Below are positions 25,455-32,600 of a stretch of DNA of 64,000 nt, in pieces; position 1 is the stretch's first letter, and the number at the start of each line of letters is the position of its first letter. Made by a program: the position numbers and the translations under genes. The DNA comes from Galaxea fascicularis (taxonomy: Eukaryota; Cnidaria; Anthozoa; Scleractinia; Euphylliidae): contig OX419337.1 of NCBI GenBank assembly GCA_948470475.1, positions 34,160,484 to 34,224,483 on the forward strand. The letters run 5' to 3'. Under the pieces are notes generated by a model that searched no databases, was not told where the DNA came from, and saw nothing but the letters and a program-made list of their open reading frames with translations.

Positions 25455-28320
25455 CAAGCATGACACATGTTTGTTTTGTGAGAATTTCGTGCCATATCAC
25501 ATGTCTGAATTTCCGAGTTCAAGATTTTCTTGTCTGGTAGAGATGGGTCGATACTGTTGACAAGACGTTTCGTGGTTTCCCCCAGCAATCAACGTAAATG
25601 GGGCGTCATTGTCCAGTTCACAAGACAGCCCTTGTTAGCCCTCCGGAAATTCTTTCAACTTCCCCCACTTGTCCCTTGTTGTTTTCATTGGGGCTTCTCG
25701 CTAATCCTCCAGTCTTTCCTATATCTTTCCTGTGCTGCACGTATATTTCCCGCTGTTGTTTTAACCCCACGAGATCGATCCGTTTTCTCCACGTTTCACT
25801 TACTTTTTATCGTCGAGTCGGTGGATGATACCTGGTGGGTCCAACTGAGTGAGAGCTGTTGAGTTTACACTGTAATCGTCGATATCAGCATGTCTATTCT
25901 CTTTACAGTTCTCACTTATTTCGTGTGTTATATGTTGGGAGAATTTGTTTATCGTTCCTGGTGATCGTTTCCTGTATTCTCACGCCTTGTATTATTGAGA
26001 AACTAGTGGTATGGAGATAGGTTATATGGTGATTATCGGTAAATTTCACTTTCTTGCCATTACTGTCTTTGGAAATGGTCTTGACTCTCTCCATTCAAAT
26101 GAACGCTATTCAGCAGTGAATTAGTGGGATCCGTTTATTGTTTTCTCGTCTTGTTTAGCTTTGTCGCCTTTGAAAGGTTGGTCAGTTTATCGACAAGGTG
26201 TCAGCCTTCCGAATACTTTAAATCCCTAATTCGAGAAGGGCGTTTGAGTAACAGAGGGCGTTCATTCCAAGAAACACGATGGGCATCGCCCACTGGCCTT
26301 TGTGGCAACAATTCTGACGTTAGATCTCACCCCAGACAAAACTCAAGATAATTCTTTGATGACTTCGATTCCTGTGTCCACTAAGTTCTGTAGAATTGTA
26401 AGGCAATTTATCGCTGTATTTTTTATCGTTAACGTGTTCTTCCTGAACAACAAGTCCTAGGATGGCTTAATTACCGCGCTTCGTTTCCCGGTTCACTGTC
26501 TTTCTTGAACTGTTACTCATTGAATGGCGGGCGAGTTTTCCCGTTTCCAGCTCTTTCTTCTGTCACGTGCTTCTCACGCACTGCCTTCTAACAAACCCAC
26601 GTGGAACTGCCCGTCATACGTACACTTGTGTGTGTTATTGTTAATCATTGATCTTGTTTCCTGTATAGATGGTATGCCATTAGGCCCTCCCGTCTTCATT
26701 CAACACCTGACGAATTGCGAGATCATTGAAAACAGCGCCGCCAGGTTCGAGTGCAAGGTCAGCGGTAACCCAGAACCAGAAGTTGAATGGTACAAAGATG
26801 GTCGCCTGCTGAAGGAAAGCAAACAACTGACGTTTCTGTACGATGACAACGACAACTGCAAACTTATTATCACCAAGGGTACCGCAGCCGACGCTGGTGA
26901 ATACACAGTGGTTGCCGAGAACCCTCACGGAAAGGTATCGAGTACAGCGCGACTGGTTATCGACACTTGTTCAACAGACGACGAGACGGCGAGCGAGTCT
27001 GAACTCTCCGAACTGTCTGATTCGGAAAGCGAAGAAAGAACAGTCGCCGCGAAAGAAGAAAAGATAACGAAGTACTACACAGTTAAAGACGAGCTCGGAA
27101 AAGGACGGTTCGGTGTCGTTTGTAAGTGTATCGATAATAAAACCGGTAAAGCATACGCCGCCAAATTTATCAAGTGCTCGTCTCCAAAGGACCGGCAAGA
27201 TGTCATTCATGAAGCGGAGATTATGAATTCTATTAAGCACAAGCGTTTGCTGAGGCTTCAAGACTTTTTTCAGACTCCTACAGAGATGGTTCTTGTCATG
27301 GAACTGGTCCTTGGCGGTGAACTCTTCGAGAAAGTCGTTGAAGACGAGTTCATCTCGGAAATTGAAGTCTCTTACTACATGAAGCAGATTTTGGAAGGAA
27401 TTCAACATATGCATCAACAAGAAATCCTCCATCTCGATCTTAAACCGGAAAATATCATGCTAATTCGGCCCGACAGCCAACAAATCAAGCTTATTGACTT
27501 TGGCCTGGCCAGGAAATACAACCCCAAGGAAAACCTGAAGGTTATGTTCGGAACACCAGAATTTGTCGCCCCGGAGGTCATCAAATACGAGCGTATCACC
27601 CCTGCCACGGACCTGTGGTCTATTGGTGTTATCGCGTATATTTTACTCAGTGGTTTATCTCCGTTCATGGGAGACACAGACGCGGAGACGTTGACTAACG
27701 TCCAGTTAGCGGATTGGGATTTTGATGACCCTGTGTTTGATGAAATCTCGGACGAAGCAAAAGACTTCATCAGCAGCCTGCTCGTACTGAGAGCGAGTAA
27801 ACGAGGCACAGTTGATCAATGTATGAAGCATCGCTGGTTCACAGTCAAGAAGGACAAAGGCAAGAAACTGAAGACGGACCGCCTTAAAGCGTTCACCGCG
27901 CGAAGGAAGTGGAAACGAGCGATCACTGCTATCCGAAGTACGAACTTTCTGAGCCGGATCCTCGGCAGCAGGGGATCCGATGACAAGAAAGCCAGTGGGG
28001 GAGGGGGTGGTGGATTGTTAGCCCGAGTCAAAGCAATGCACGCAGCTGGTTTGCAGGGCTCCGAGGGAGGAGCCCCTCCGGCATCGTCTCCTTTCCTTTC
28101 ACCTGCTTCAGCTGCCCTCAGCACGAGCAACAGTTTTACATCGGTTACTGCGACAGACAGGACTCAAGTTCAAGGACAGGAGCAAAAAGTCGTCACAAAG
28201 ATAGAGACGGTGAGCGAGACCCGAGGAGGAAGAACGACTGTAGGAACACGAGAAACGACGACTACAACGAGAAATGGCGACACCACCGAAGTTACCATCG
28301 AACACGTCGAAAATGGTTAG
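76..28320 (+). CDS. Gene 1: DH-PH-SH3-Ig-Ig-kinase-Ig-kinase protein (obscurin/UNC-89/SPEG/MLCK-like), 5' end outside window
   Basis: Exons read by eye: 76-145, 234-326, 1239-1331, 1630-1680, 2147-2224, 2473-2514, 3705-3839, 4221-4331, 4468-4534, 4820-5025, 5523-5838, 7216-7392 (optional), 7892-8170, 12535-12813, 13328-13387, 13759-13885, 14730-14930, 15462-15600, 16080-16209, 17067-17115, 17677-17703, 18262-18414, 18872-18917, 19520-19594, 20180-20507, 26669-28320. All junctions are GT-AG and the phases match, giving 1660 codons plus stop. The combination of RhoGEF, SH3, I-set Ig and two MLCK-family kinases is known from giant muscle proteins (obscurin, UNC-89), so a role linking Rho signalling and kinase activity at the contractile or cortical cytoskeleton is inferred. 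The product may be made as more than one isoform. Exact orthology is not established. Confidence 0.82.
613..1195. repeat. Older foldback element interrupted by the TTAA MITE
   Basis: With the MITE 630-1047 taken out, the left flank (CTCCATTTGGC, then AAAATATGCTCGG) is the reverse complement, with a few mismatches, of the right side ending in CGGGCATATTTTCTCGCTAAATGGAG. This implies a foldback element that was present before the MITE inserted. Confidence 0.55.
630..1047. mobile_element. MITE with TTAA target duplication (piggyBac-like ends)
   Basis: Inverted ends AGGGAACCTCCACTC... and ...GAGTGGAGGTTCCCT are flanked on both sides by TTAA (626-629 and 1048-1051), the target used by piggyBac-type transposases. 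A second inner inverted repeat (about 750-930) holds CGCCGCCATCTTGAATAATT and its complement. No coding capacity. It lies in the intron between DH exons 2 and 3. Confidence 0.7.
1966..2074. mobile_element. Perfect palindromic MITE with 9-bp target duplication
   Basis: The arms TAGCCTGCGAACGCAGACGT... and their complement match over about 54 bases with almost no loop. The copy is flanked by GATTTGTCA on the left (1957-1965) and again on the right (2075-2083), a 9-bp target duplication as in Mutator-like elements. The arms show no decay, so it is young. Confidence 0.78.
3705..4534 (+). CDS. Gene 1, PH domain, three exons
   Basis: Exons 3705-3839, 4221-4331 and 4468-4534 follow the DH exons in frame. 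They code about 104 residues with the alternating basic and hydrophobic strands of a PH domain (GKGKERDLFLFEKGIV, then KFIFKNML) and a C-terminal helix with the invariant tryptophan (KQAWVRDIKRLLNL). In DH-PH proteins this module helps orient the GEF and binds phosphoinositides or protein partners. The first donor, GTTAGA after 3839, is weak compared with the others. The last exon ends in phase 1. A foldback element (3907-4084) occupies the intron after the first exon. Confidence 0.8.
3907..4084. repeat. Foldback repeat in the PH-domain intron
   Basis: The left side AATACACCATTTTGGTAATG... is the reverse complement of the right side ending ...CATTAGCAAATTGGTGTATT, with a few mismatches and a central loop of about 60 bases. 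Confidence 0.6.
4820..5025 (+). CDS. Gene 1, linker exon between PH and SH3
   Basis: This exon joins the PH module to the SH3 module. It runs from the AG acceptor before 4820 to a consensus GTAAGT donor at 5026. It codes about 69 residues, rich in Ser, Thr, Val and Pro, ending in a TPPDSPEPPQGL stretch. No fold is recognised. The proline-rich end could be a flexible tether or an SH3 ligand, which is a guess. The incoming phase 1 and outgoing phase 0 agree with both neighbours. Confidence 0.72.
5523..5838 (+). CDS. Gene 1, SH3 domain exon
   Basis: The exon starts after the AG at 5521-5522 and codes about 105 residues. The first 65 read as an SH3 domain: an N-terminal strand (GATYHL), the GEQVRVL strand after the n-Src loop region, and the diagnostic GWVPGSWLLE strand. 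SH3 domains bind proline-rich ligands and sit beside DH-PH modules in Trio, Kalirin, obscurin and UNC-89. The rest is an acidic Glu-rich tail. A GTAAGT donor at 5839 leaves phase 1, which fits the optional exon at 7216 and also the Ig exon at 7892. The frame stays open past the donor to a stop at 6087-6089. Confidence 0.8.
5839..6094 (+). other. Possible alternative 3' end of gene 1 (read-through exon with stop and AATAAA)
   Basis: If the donor at 5839 is not used, the SH3 frame continues for 83 more codons and stops with TAA at 6087-6089. AATAAA lies at 6089-6094 and overlaps that stop. An open frame of this length in AT-rich intron sequence is uncommon, though not impossible by chance. Use of this end would give a stand-alone DH-PH-SH3 RhoGEF. 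The extra residues match no domain I recognise. Confidence 0.4.
7216..7392 (+). CDS. Gene 1, symmetric optional exon or alternative first exon (Ser/Arg-rich)
   Basis: The sequence 7216-7392 is exactly 177 nt, with AG before it and GT after it, and is phase 1 at both ends, so it can be included or skipped without breaking the frame. It codes a Ser/Arg/Glu-rich, probably disordered segment. An internal ATG at 7254 begins MSSRSYTSSARTYGSSERAS and could instead start a shorter transcript. A run of A/T (AATAATATATTTT) about 130 bases upstream is a possible promoter element. The acceptor has a poor pyrimidine tract, which favours the first-exon reading. Either reading joins cleanly to the Ig exon at 7892. 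Confidence 0.62.
7892..8170 (+). CDS. Gene 1, I-set immunoglobulin domain 1
   Basis: A single 279-nt exon, phase 1 at both ends, codes one complete Ig domain. The hallmarks are present: KFTEELED at the start, the first Cys in KLRCRVEGDPFPEIEW, the Trp in IEW, then MDEGEYQCTATNENG with the Tyr-x-Cys of strand F. I-set domains of this kind in cytoplasmic muscle proteins bind partners or space out other domains. The next Ig exon is exactly the same length and phase, as expected for exon-shuffled or duplicated Ig units. Confidence 0.87.
8171..12534 (+). other. Gene 1 intron (4.4 kb) between Ig1 and Ig2
   Basis: No coding exon was recognised. It holds dispersed repeat sequence at about 9218-9480, in which the phrase 'tctgtggatgaaat' recurs, matching in reverse the repeats at 21960-22090 and 35900-36330. 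It also holds a 160-base repeat copy at 12284-12440. Its length would allow an alternative promoter, but none is evident. Confidence 0.6.
12284..12440. repeat. Dispersed ~160-bp repeat, copy 1
   Basis: Shares with 21090-21240 the blocks 'atacattgtccagcagacagg' type sequence, 'gatgagaata', 'tttatcag', 'ggaactgtat' and 'aataatcaga' in the same order and spacing. Related but more diverged copies lie at 14340-14480 and 16909-17045. All are in gene 1 introns. Confidence 0.55.
12535..12813 (+). CDS. Gene 1, I-set immunoglobulin domain 2
   Basis: A 279-nt exon, phase 1 at both ends, codes a second Ig domain directly in front of the kinase. Landmarks are the first Cys in VSFKCEISGNP, the Trp in GTWYKG, and SDEGEYTCVVKNDFG with the second Cys. 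The donor GTAACG at 12814 is non-ideal but usable. Ig domains just before MLCK-family kinases occur in titin, SPEG and obscurin, where they help position the kinase. Confidence 0.87.
13328..13387 (+). CDS. Gene 1, small acidic linker exon
   Basis: A 60-nt exon, phase 1 in and out, codes about 20 residues (GGGAANENNADKKGDEAVAK), followed by the acidic start of the next exon. It lies between Ig2 and kinase 1. The acceptor is CCCTTAG and the donor GTGAGT. The low-complexity, charged composition suggests a flexible tether. No motif is recognised. Confidence 0.7.
13759..18917 (+). CDS. Gene 1, protein kinase domain 1 (MLCK-type Ser/Thr kinase)
   Basis: Exons 13759-13885, 14730-14930, 15462-15600, 16080-16209, 17067-17115, 17677-17703, 18262-18414 and 18872-18917. 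In order: acidic lead-in, glycine loop LGKGKFGVV, ATP lysine in YAAKFLK, helix C glutamate, catalytic loop HLDLKPEN, metal-binding LIDFG, activation loop ending GTPEFVAPE, DMWSVGV, and the closing helix CMNHDWLK. All catalytic residues are present, so an active kinase is predicted. HLDLKPEN rather than HRD is typical of the MLCK/titin/DAPK family. The 27-nt exon 17677-17703 is a microexon. Introns in this region hold repeats at 14340-14480, 15755-15862, 16484-16848, 16909-17045, 17906-18062 and 18495-18740. Confidence 0.88.
14340..14480. repeat. Dispersed repeat (gcaGGGCATGAGAATA type), copy 1
   Basis: Shares 'agggcatgagaata', 'ggaaatgatcac' and 'tcctacatgt' with 16909-17045, both inside the kinase 1 region introns. 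Confidence 0.5.
15755..15862. repeat. SINE fragment (AATGAAGAATGATCCTCGCAG type)
   Basis: Shares AATGAAGAATGAT, TCGCAGTTGTGA, CGCAATTT and the following TTGCGT-AAGA block with 37130-37265. Here the tRNA-like part is lost. Confidence 0.5.
16484..16848. mobile_element. MITE-like foldback, ~365 bp, in a kinase 1 intron
   Basis: The left arm TGAATTTTATCGATCTTCTTT... is matched by the complement ...AAGAAGATCGATAAAATTCA at the right end. The arms run for more than 100 bases with scattered mismatches. The centre holds several CACGTG/CGTGAT words. Confidence 0.65.
16909..17045. repeat. Dispersed repeat (gcaGGGCATGAGAATA type), copy 2
   Basis: Counterpart of 14340-14480 in the same orientation, ending just before the acceptor of the exon at 17067. 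Confidence 0.5.
17906..18062. mobile_element. Near-perfect foldback MITE (AATAGGCCAT ends), copy 1
   Basis: Arms of about 65 bases, AATAGGCCATATTCGTATTC... and complement, with a short AT loop near 17970-17990. It shares its ten terminal bases with the element at 38764-38941, so both may belong to one family. Confidence 0.7.
18495..18740 (-). repeat. tRNA-like repeat in a kinase 1 intron
   Basis: Read on the minus strand, the segment GCGTAGTGGTGAGAGCGCCC, then CCGGCTTCGATTCCCGG, resembles tRNA A and B boxes. A related fragment (GAGCGCTCTCACCACTGCGCC) lies at 36165-36190. A tRNA-derived SINE is inferred. Confidence 0.55.
19520..20507 (+). CDS. Gene 1, kinase 1 C-terminal tail with calmodulin-binding-like segment and Lys/Ser/Arg-rich linker
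   Basis: Exons 19520-19594 and 20180-20507. The junction codes KKFIARRRWARTANALRALS, then RMGNL. Counting from the Trp, hydrophobic residues fall at 1, 5, 8 and 14 (W, A, L, M) in a strongly basic helix. This is the pattern and much of the wording of the MLCK calmodulin-binding autoinhibitory segment, so Ca2+/calmodulin control is inferred. After it comes a Gly-rich stretch, a Lys/Glu-rich stretch and two copies of a LSGRRSP motif, probably disordered. The donor GTAAGT at 20508 leaves phase 1. Reading through it would add nine codons and stop at 20537-20539, a possible short isoform. The acceptor before 20180 has a good pyrimidine tract. Confidence 0.8.
20946..20970. repeat. TTTC microsatellite
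   Basis: About six copies of TTTC in the 6.2-kb intron of gene 1. Confidence 0.85.
21090..21240. repeat. Dispersed ~160-bp repeat, copy 2
   Basis: Counterpart of 12284-12440 in the same orientation. Confidence 0.55.
26524..26668 (+). other. Possible alternative start for a kinase-2-only transcript
   Basis: The frame of the kinase-2 exon is open upstream of its acceptor to an ATG at 26524, which follows a TGA directly. This would add 48 residues with a hydrophobic stretch (LCVLLLIIDLVSC). It may be chance intron sequence, or a separate first exon used from a promoter inside the 6.2-kb intron. The good splice acceptor and matching phase make the spliced form more likely. Confidence 0.25.
26669..28320 (+). 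CDS. Gene 1, single exon: Ig domain 3, kinase 2 and calmodulin-binding-like tail
   Basis: One uninterrupted exon codes about 550 residues. First comes an I-set Ig with the Cys in RFECKV and the Trp in VEWYKDG; the usual strand-F Cys is replaced by Val (EYTVVAEN), so no disulfide is possible. Then an acidic Ser/Glu linker and a complete kinase: LGKGRFGVV, YAAKFIK, HLDLKPEN, LIDFG, GTPEFVAPE, DLWSIGV. All catalytic residues are kept. The tail has KAFTARRKWKRAITAIRS with hydrophobics at 1-5-8-14 from Trp (codon 27910), again like the MLCK calmodulin site. The C-terminus is Gly-, Ser- and Thr-rich. The AG acceptor at 26667-26668 leaves phase 1, matching the donor at 20508. Kinase 1 is split into many exons, whereas this copy has no intron. 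Confidence 0.85.
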
Positions 28321-28358
28321 CGTCAATATATCGTCTACTTTTCGTCGCATAAATGAAC

Positions 28359-28364
28359 ATTAAA
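28359..28364 (+). terminator. Candidate polyadenylation signal of gene 1
   Basis: ATTAAA, the commonest variant of AATAAA, lies about 40 bases after the TAG stop at 28318-28320. No AATAAA was seen nearer the stop. Confidence 0.4.
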
Positions 28365-29623
28365 GAGATGACAAGAAGATTGCGAAGAAAAGTTAAACAA
28401 GAAAGCTCTGGCGTTAAAATACGTTAAAATACGCCACAGGCAAAAAGCAAAATCTTATACGTAGTGTTTTTTGTTTTGTTTTTTTTTGTCGCCATCTCTG
28501 TTCTAATACCATTTTACGTTCCAGGTTACACGTAAGTACCTATATTCAACAGGAGTGCTATACTTTAATTTTTTTTTTTTATTAACATTACTTGAGTTAC
28601 TTTATTCGTGAATTATGTTATTTATTGTCCAACTGCAAGGAAGGAGAGAGCACGCAATTTGGAAGGTCTCGTTTACTTTTGCAAATGTTTTCGACAGAGT
28701 CGTGCCAGAGATTGTAGATGGAAGCAGATTCAAGAGTAACAAAATTTTCCATTTGTCAAGTTCATTCTAATTGGCTTTTTACCAACACTGTATTTAGTTA
28801 AACTGGTGTAGTTCCTTTCTCAGTGTAGCCAGATTGAGCGCACATTTGGTTGAGGGGACACGGTTTCAGGTTTGTGTGAAAAAGAAGCTTCATGGCTTTC
28901 GTGTAAAATGAATTTCCTGTAGTGTGAAGCATCAAAACATAGCAGATTTTGCCATAAACAAAAGAAGCTCTGCTGGTCGTTTTTCGTCTTCTGTAATATA
29001 TTACAAAAAGCGGATGTTGATATTACAATTAATACTTTTATTATTGGATTCTTACAATTCTTCTTGTCAGCGATAAACGTAAACAGAGATAAAAAAAATG
29101 ATTCCCTGCGGCAAGATACCGTAAAAGGAAAAAAGTTCCCGTTCGTGCCAAAATTGTCAATATTTGCGAGAACCTTCATCTAAATTAATTCTAGATCGGC
29201 AAGATACTTTGGTAACCTTTGTTGTTTTGGTCAGTTAATCGAATGTGCCTTTGTACTGTTTGAACTGTATGATCTCGTCGGATCTCTGTTTATGAGTAGG
29301 CAGAAAAAAAAGTAGGCTTGTTTCTGTTTTCTGTTTTACTCCTTTCGTATTTTAAACTGGATAAACGTAGACAAACTTGTAATGGCAAAGCTCTCAACGG
29401 GAGTGTTTGGTGGACAACAGAAAATCCATCAAGATTTTTCGAACAGGCACCGTTACTTGAATGTTGTGCGTTGCGTGACATGTTAGTGGTGCTGTCATTA
29501 AAAAATCATTTTGGATGAAATTATTTCACGAAGTAGCTTCTATTCTTCGAGGTACATAGCAAAGGCCGCGTAGTTTTTACTCTTCGTCTAACGCATTTTC
29601 TCGTTTTGGATCAAATTAGCAGC
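28365..29623 (+). other. Spacer between gene 1 and gene 2
   Basis: About 1.26 kb of AT-rich sequence without a recognisable coding exon. If gene 2 begins at the ATG at 29624, its promoter must lie here, but no clear TATA element or other core motif was found. Confidence 0.45.
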
Positions 29624-32600
29624 ATGACAGATGCAAGTAAGTAGAACAGATTTCAGAGTTTCGATGCATATTAACGTCCAGATGTCAACCAGTGTTTGTA
29701 ATAGGACTTATTCACTGCTCGTGAAATAACTGTGGATGTCTGTTTAAATTTCTGTGCAGTACAAAACGAGGGAAGCGTCGTATTTGCTTTAATTAACCTT
29801 CCCTTTGTTCGCGTTAGACGTTGGTGACTTTTTTTAACACCTTCAGAGCCAATTCTAACTAATATTTGACGTGATTCGTGGGTGTTTATTATACGGTGAA
29901 CCTAAAACGTTTGTACCACAGCGTTGTAAGGCCTCAAACATGGTTAAGCCTCTCTTCAATGTTTTTCATACACAGGTGATCGTCTTACATTGCTTCTTTT
30001 TCTGTACTCAACCTATGCAAAGGTTTCGCGTTCGGTAGGTCACTTCGAATTATTCCGAGTTACTTCGCCCCAAACAGCAGAGCTTCATTCCTCTGTGCTG
30101 CCGCTGAGTAAATAACCAAGTGTTGCTCTTCTGTTTTTTCTTTTTTTTTTTTTTCTGTAGAAATTAAGTCTCAGACGTCGAATTATTGTTTACTAAACTT
30201 TGTCATTGACAATTCGTTATTATTCGAAAAATTCCTCTTTGAGACAGAAACAAACCAGTTTGCCTCTTAAATTCTGTTTTTGCCTTACAGTTCTTAGAAA
30301 AGAAATATAGGAGCCATTACTTTTAATGCAAATGCAGAGGTCATAATGCAAAAGGCATCTCTTCAATTTCAAGTAGCTTTAGTTTTGCTTAATAGGTTGC
30401 CTCGAGTATCGTCAAATTCTCTACTTCATTTGTTCGTCTCCAAAAGCACAATAATTTTTTGAGAACGAAGATAGCGTAACGTAGAGAGAAGGAAGGAATC
30501 TTAAGTGCTTTCGTCAATTAAAGTTTTCATGCATTCTTTGGAAGAAAATACTTCGAAATCCAGTGGTGCAGTCACGTGTAACTTCGTTCATAGTATTCAC
30601 TATTTTTCTGCTGACGATTTCCAATTAAAAATCAATGATTGCTTACGCTGTTTTACAGACACGTTGGATTTCATTTTGCGGAAAAAAGAGTTGATCTCAA
30701 GCCAATTTTGGCACGAGACGAATTAATTAGTTGCGTGACTTGACTTGCGTGACTTCCATAATGTTGCGTGACTGCTCTTCCTTGCAGTTAGATCATTCCT
30801 CAAACTGCAGTCACTAGATGTTACTCACAGAATGAAGTATAGTAATGGAAAATAACTAAATCATAACTTCACTAATTGTACGTTAAAAGTTATCTTCATC
30901 ACTGAGGTCATTGTCAAGGTGGCTCAACTTAGTAGCCAGTGGTTGGTATCAGAAATCAATTTACCTCATGTCTTGAAACTGAAATTGCAAACAATTAAAG
31001 AAGGGCGTCCATTTAGTTGGATTTTTCGATACATAAAACTATCCCGCATTCATTTTTGAGAATGTAGGACAACTCATATCCCATTGGTTGAAGACTTGTT
31101 CTATAGCTTCACACATTTCATGGCCAATGTGATATTGTTCCCACTGTCTTTTACCACTGATGCTAATTTTTTTGTCAGTGTGGTCCATTTCTTCTCCAGA
31201 AAATAGTTTTAAGAAATGAAACGTAAAGTTCATTTCTGAGCAGTCATTTCAGCCTCTTTGTTCAATTTCTTCCGATTGTCCATCCGCCCAATTTCTTACT
31301 CATCGCTTTTGTTCAGTAAGCAAACAGAACTGATGGAAATCAAACCTTTATGGGAACTAAGGAGTAGTTAGGGTTTGGCTGAAATATTAGTTATGTCACG
31401 CCCTTTGCTTTTCTGAGTGCAAGAGATTTATGGCCAGGACACTTTGTAAATCATTCACAGTGGGAGAAGTCCTCGATTTTGGTCTTGGTGATGAACTAAT
31501 AGAAATTAATTCACGGCATTAATCGAGTACTTCTGATTTTAGTTGTACAAACTAACACACCACCTTAACGAGTACTCTGCCCACACCGCCCCAACCTTTT
31601 TTTACAAAGTTTTTATGATGATTATGTGGCACAGGTTTGGCAGGAGCAGCAAATACTCCACAAGCTATCGCAAAGAAATATGCCACTGGTGGAATTCCAC
31701 TCAAGCTGGAAGGAGTTGATAAATTCTGGGGAATCAAGCACGAACTAGCCAAGTAAGCTACCGCATAGTTGTTCAATAACCGCTTTGTTCTTACAGGGAA
31801 TTGTTGAGTATTCCTGGAAAACCTGACTAATGTCAGTTAGTACCGAAAAAGATGAAAAACCAGTAAAGCAGTACTACATATTGGGGCTTCAATATAATTT
31901 GTATTTTTTCGCCACAATAAGTCTTTGCACCTGTTCGAAATGTCAGATCTTGTCTCTGTATTAAAAAAAACTAAGCATCACGTGGTTCATGAGGAAGTCA
32001 GAAGGAGCATGGGTCTATTTCCTGAGTTGACGTCACAAACTGCTCTGCATCCATGTTTACTAACACTTCACGTGATCCAAATCAGTTTTTGAATTTGACG
32101 TCAAAATCAGGAGTAGACCCACGCCCCTTATGACTTGTCGTGAACCAAATGATGCTTGTTTTTTGGTAAGTTTTAAAGCCTATACAAAGTCATGATTTGA
32201 TAGAAATAAAAAGCGCAATGCGTTTTTAAAAAGTGCAAAGGTTTATTTTAACGAAAAAAATATTTTGAGGAAAGGAGCACCATTAAACAAAATGATATCT
32301 AAACTTGTTGAAATAAAGAACGTTTTCAGTGAGGGTAATGGAAAAGGTAATAATCGGAGTCTTTCCAATTTTTCCCTGTCAAAGATCACTGAAAATTTCT
32401 GTGAAAGCGTATACTTCTTATTTGTGCAATGGCTGCCTGATTGTCGGTGATCCTCTATTTTGCCGAAGATGGGTCAAAAATCTCGTTTCAGACGTAGGAT
32501 GTCAAAACAGTCTCCACTGTCGCGTAGTTTGTACGAGCGTGCGGACGTAACACTCCAGAACCTTGTGTGTTCCGTCTTTGAGTGTGAAGTAAAAGGTAAT

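Larger units (their letters stand above)
20508..26668 (+). other. Gene 1 intron (6.2 kb) before the kinase-2 exon
   Basis: This is the longest intron in the window. No exon with matching phase and coding character was recognised. It contains a short TTTC microsatellite (20946-20970), a copy of the 160-base dispersed repeat (21090-21240) and a copy of the 'tcacacttcaggcttttatccacagactc' type repeat near 21960-22090. The rest is AT-rich sequence without visible structure. Confidence 0.55.
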
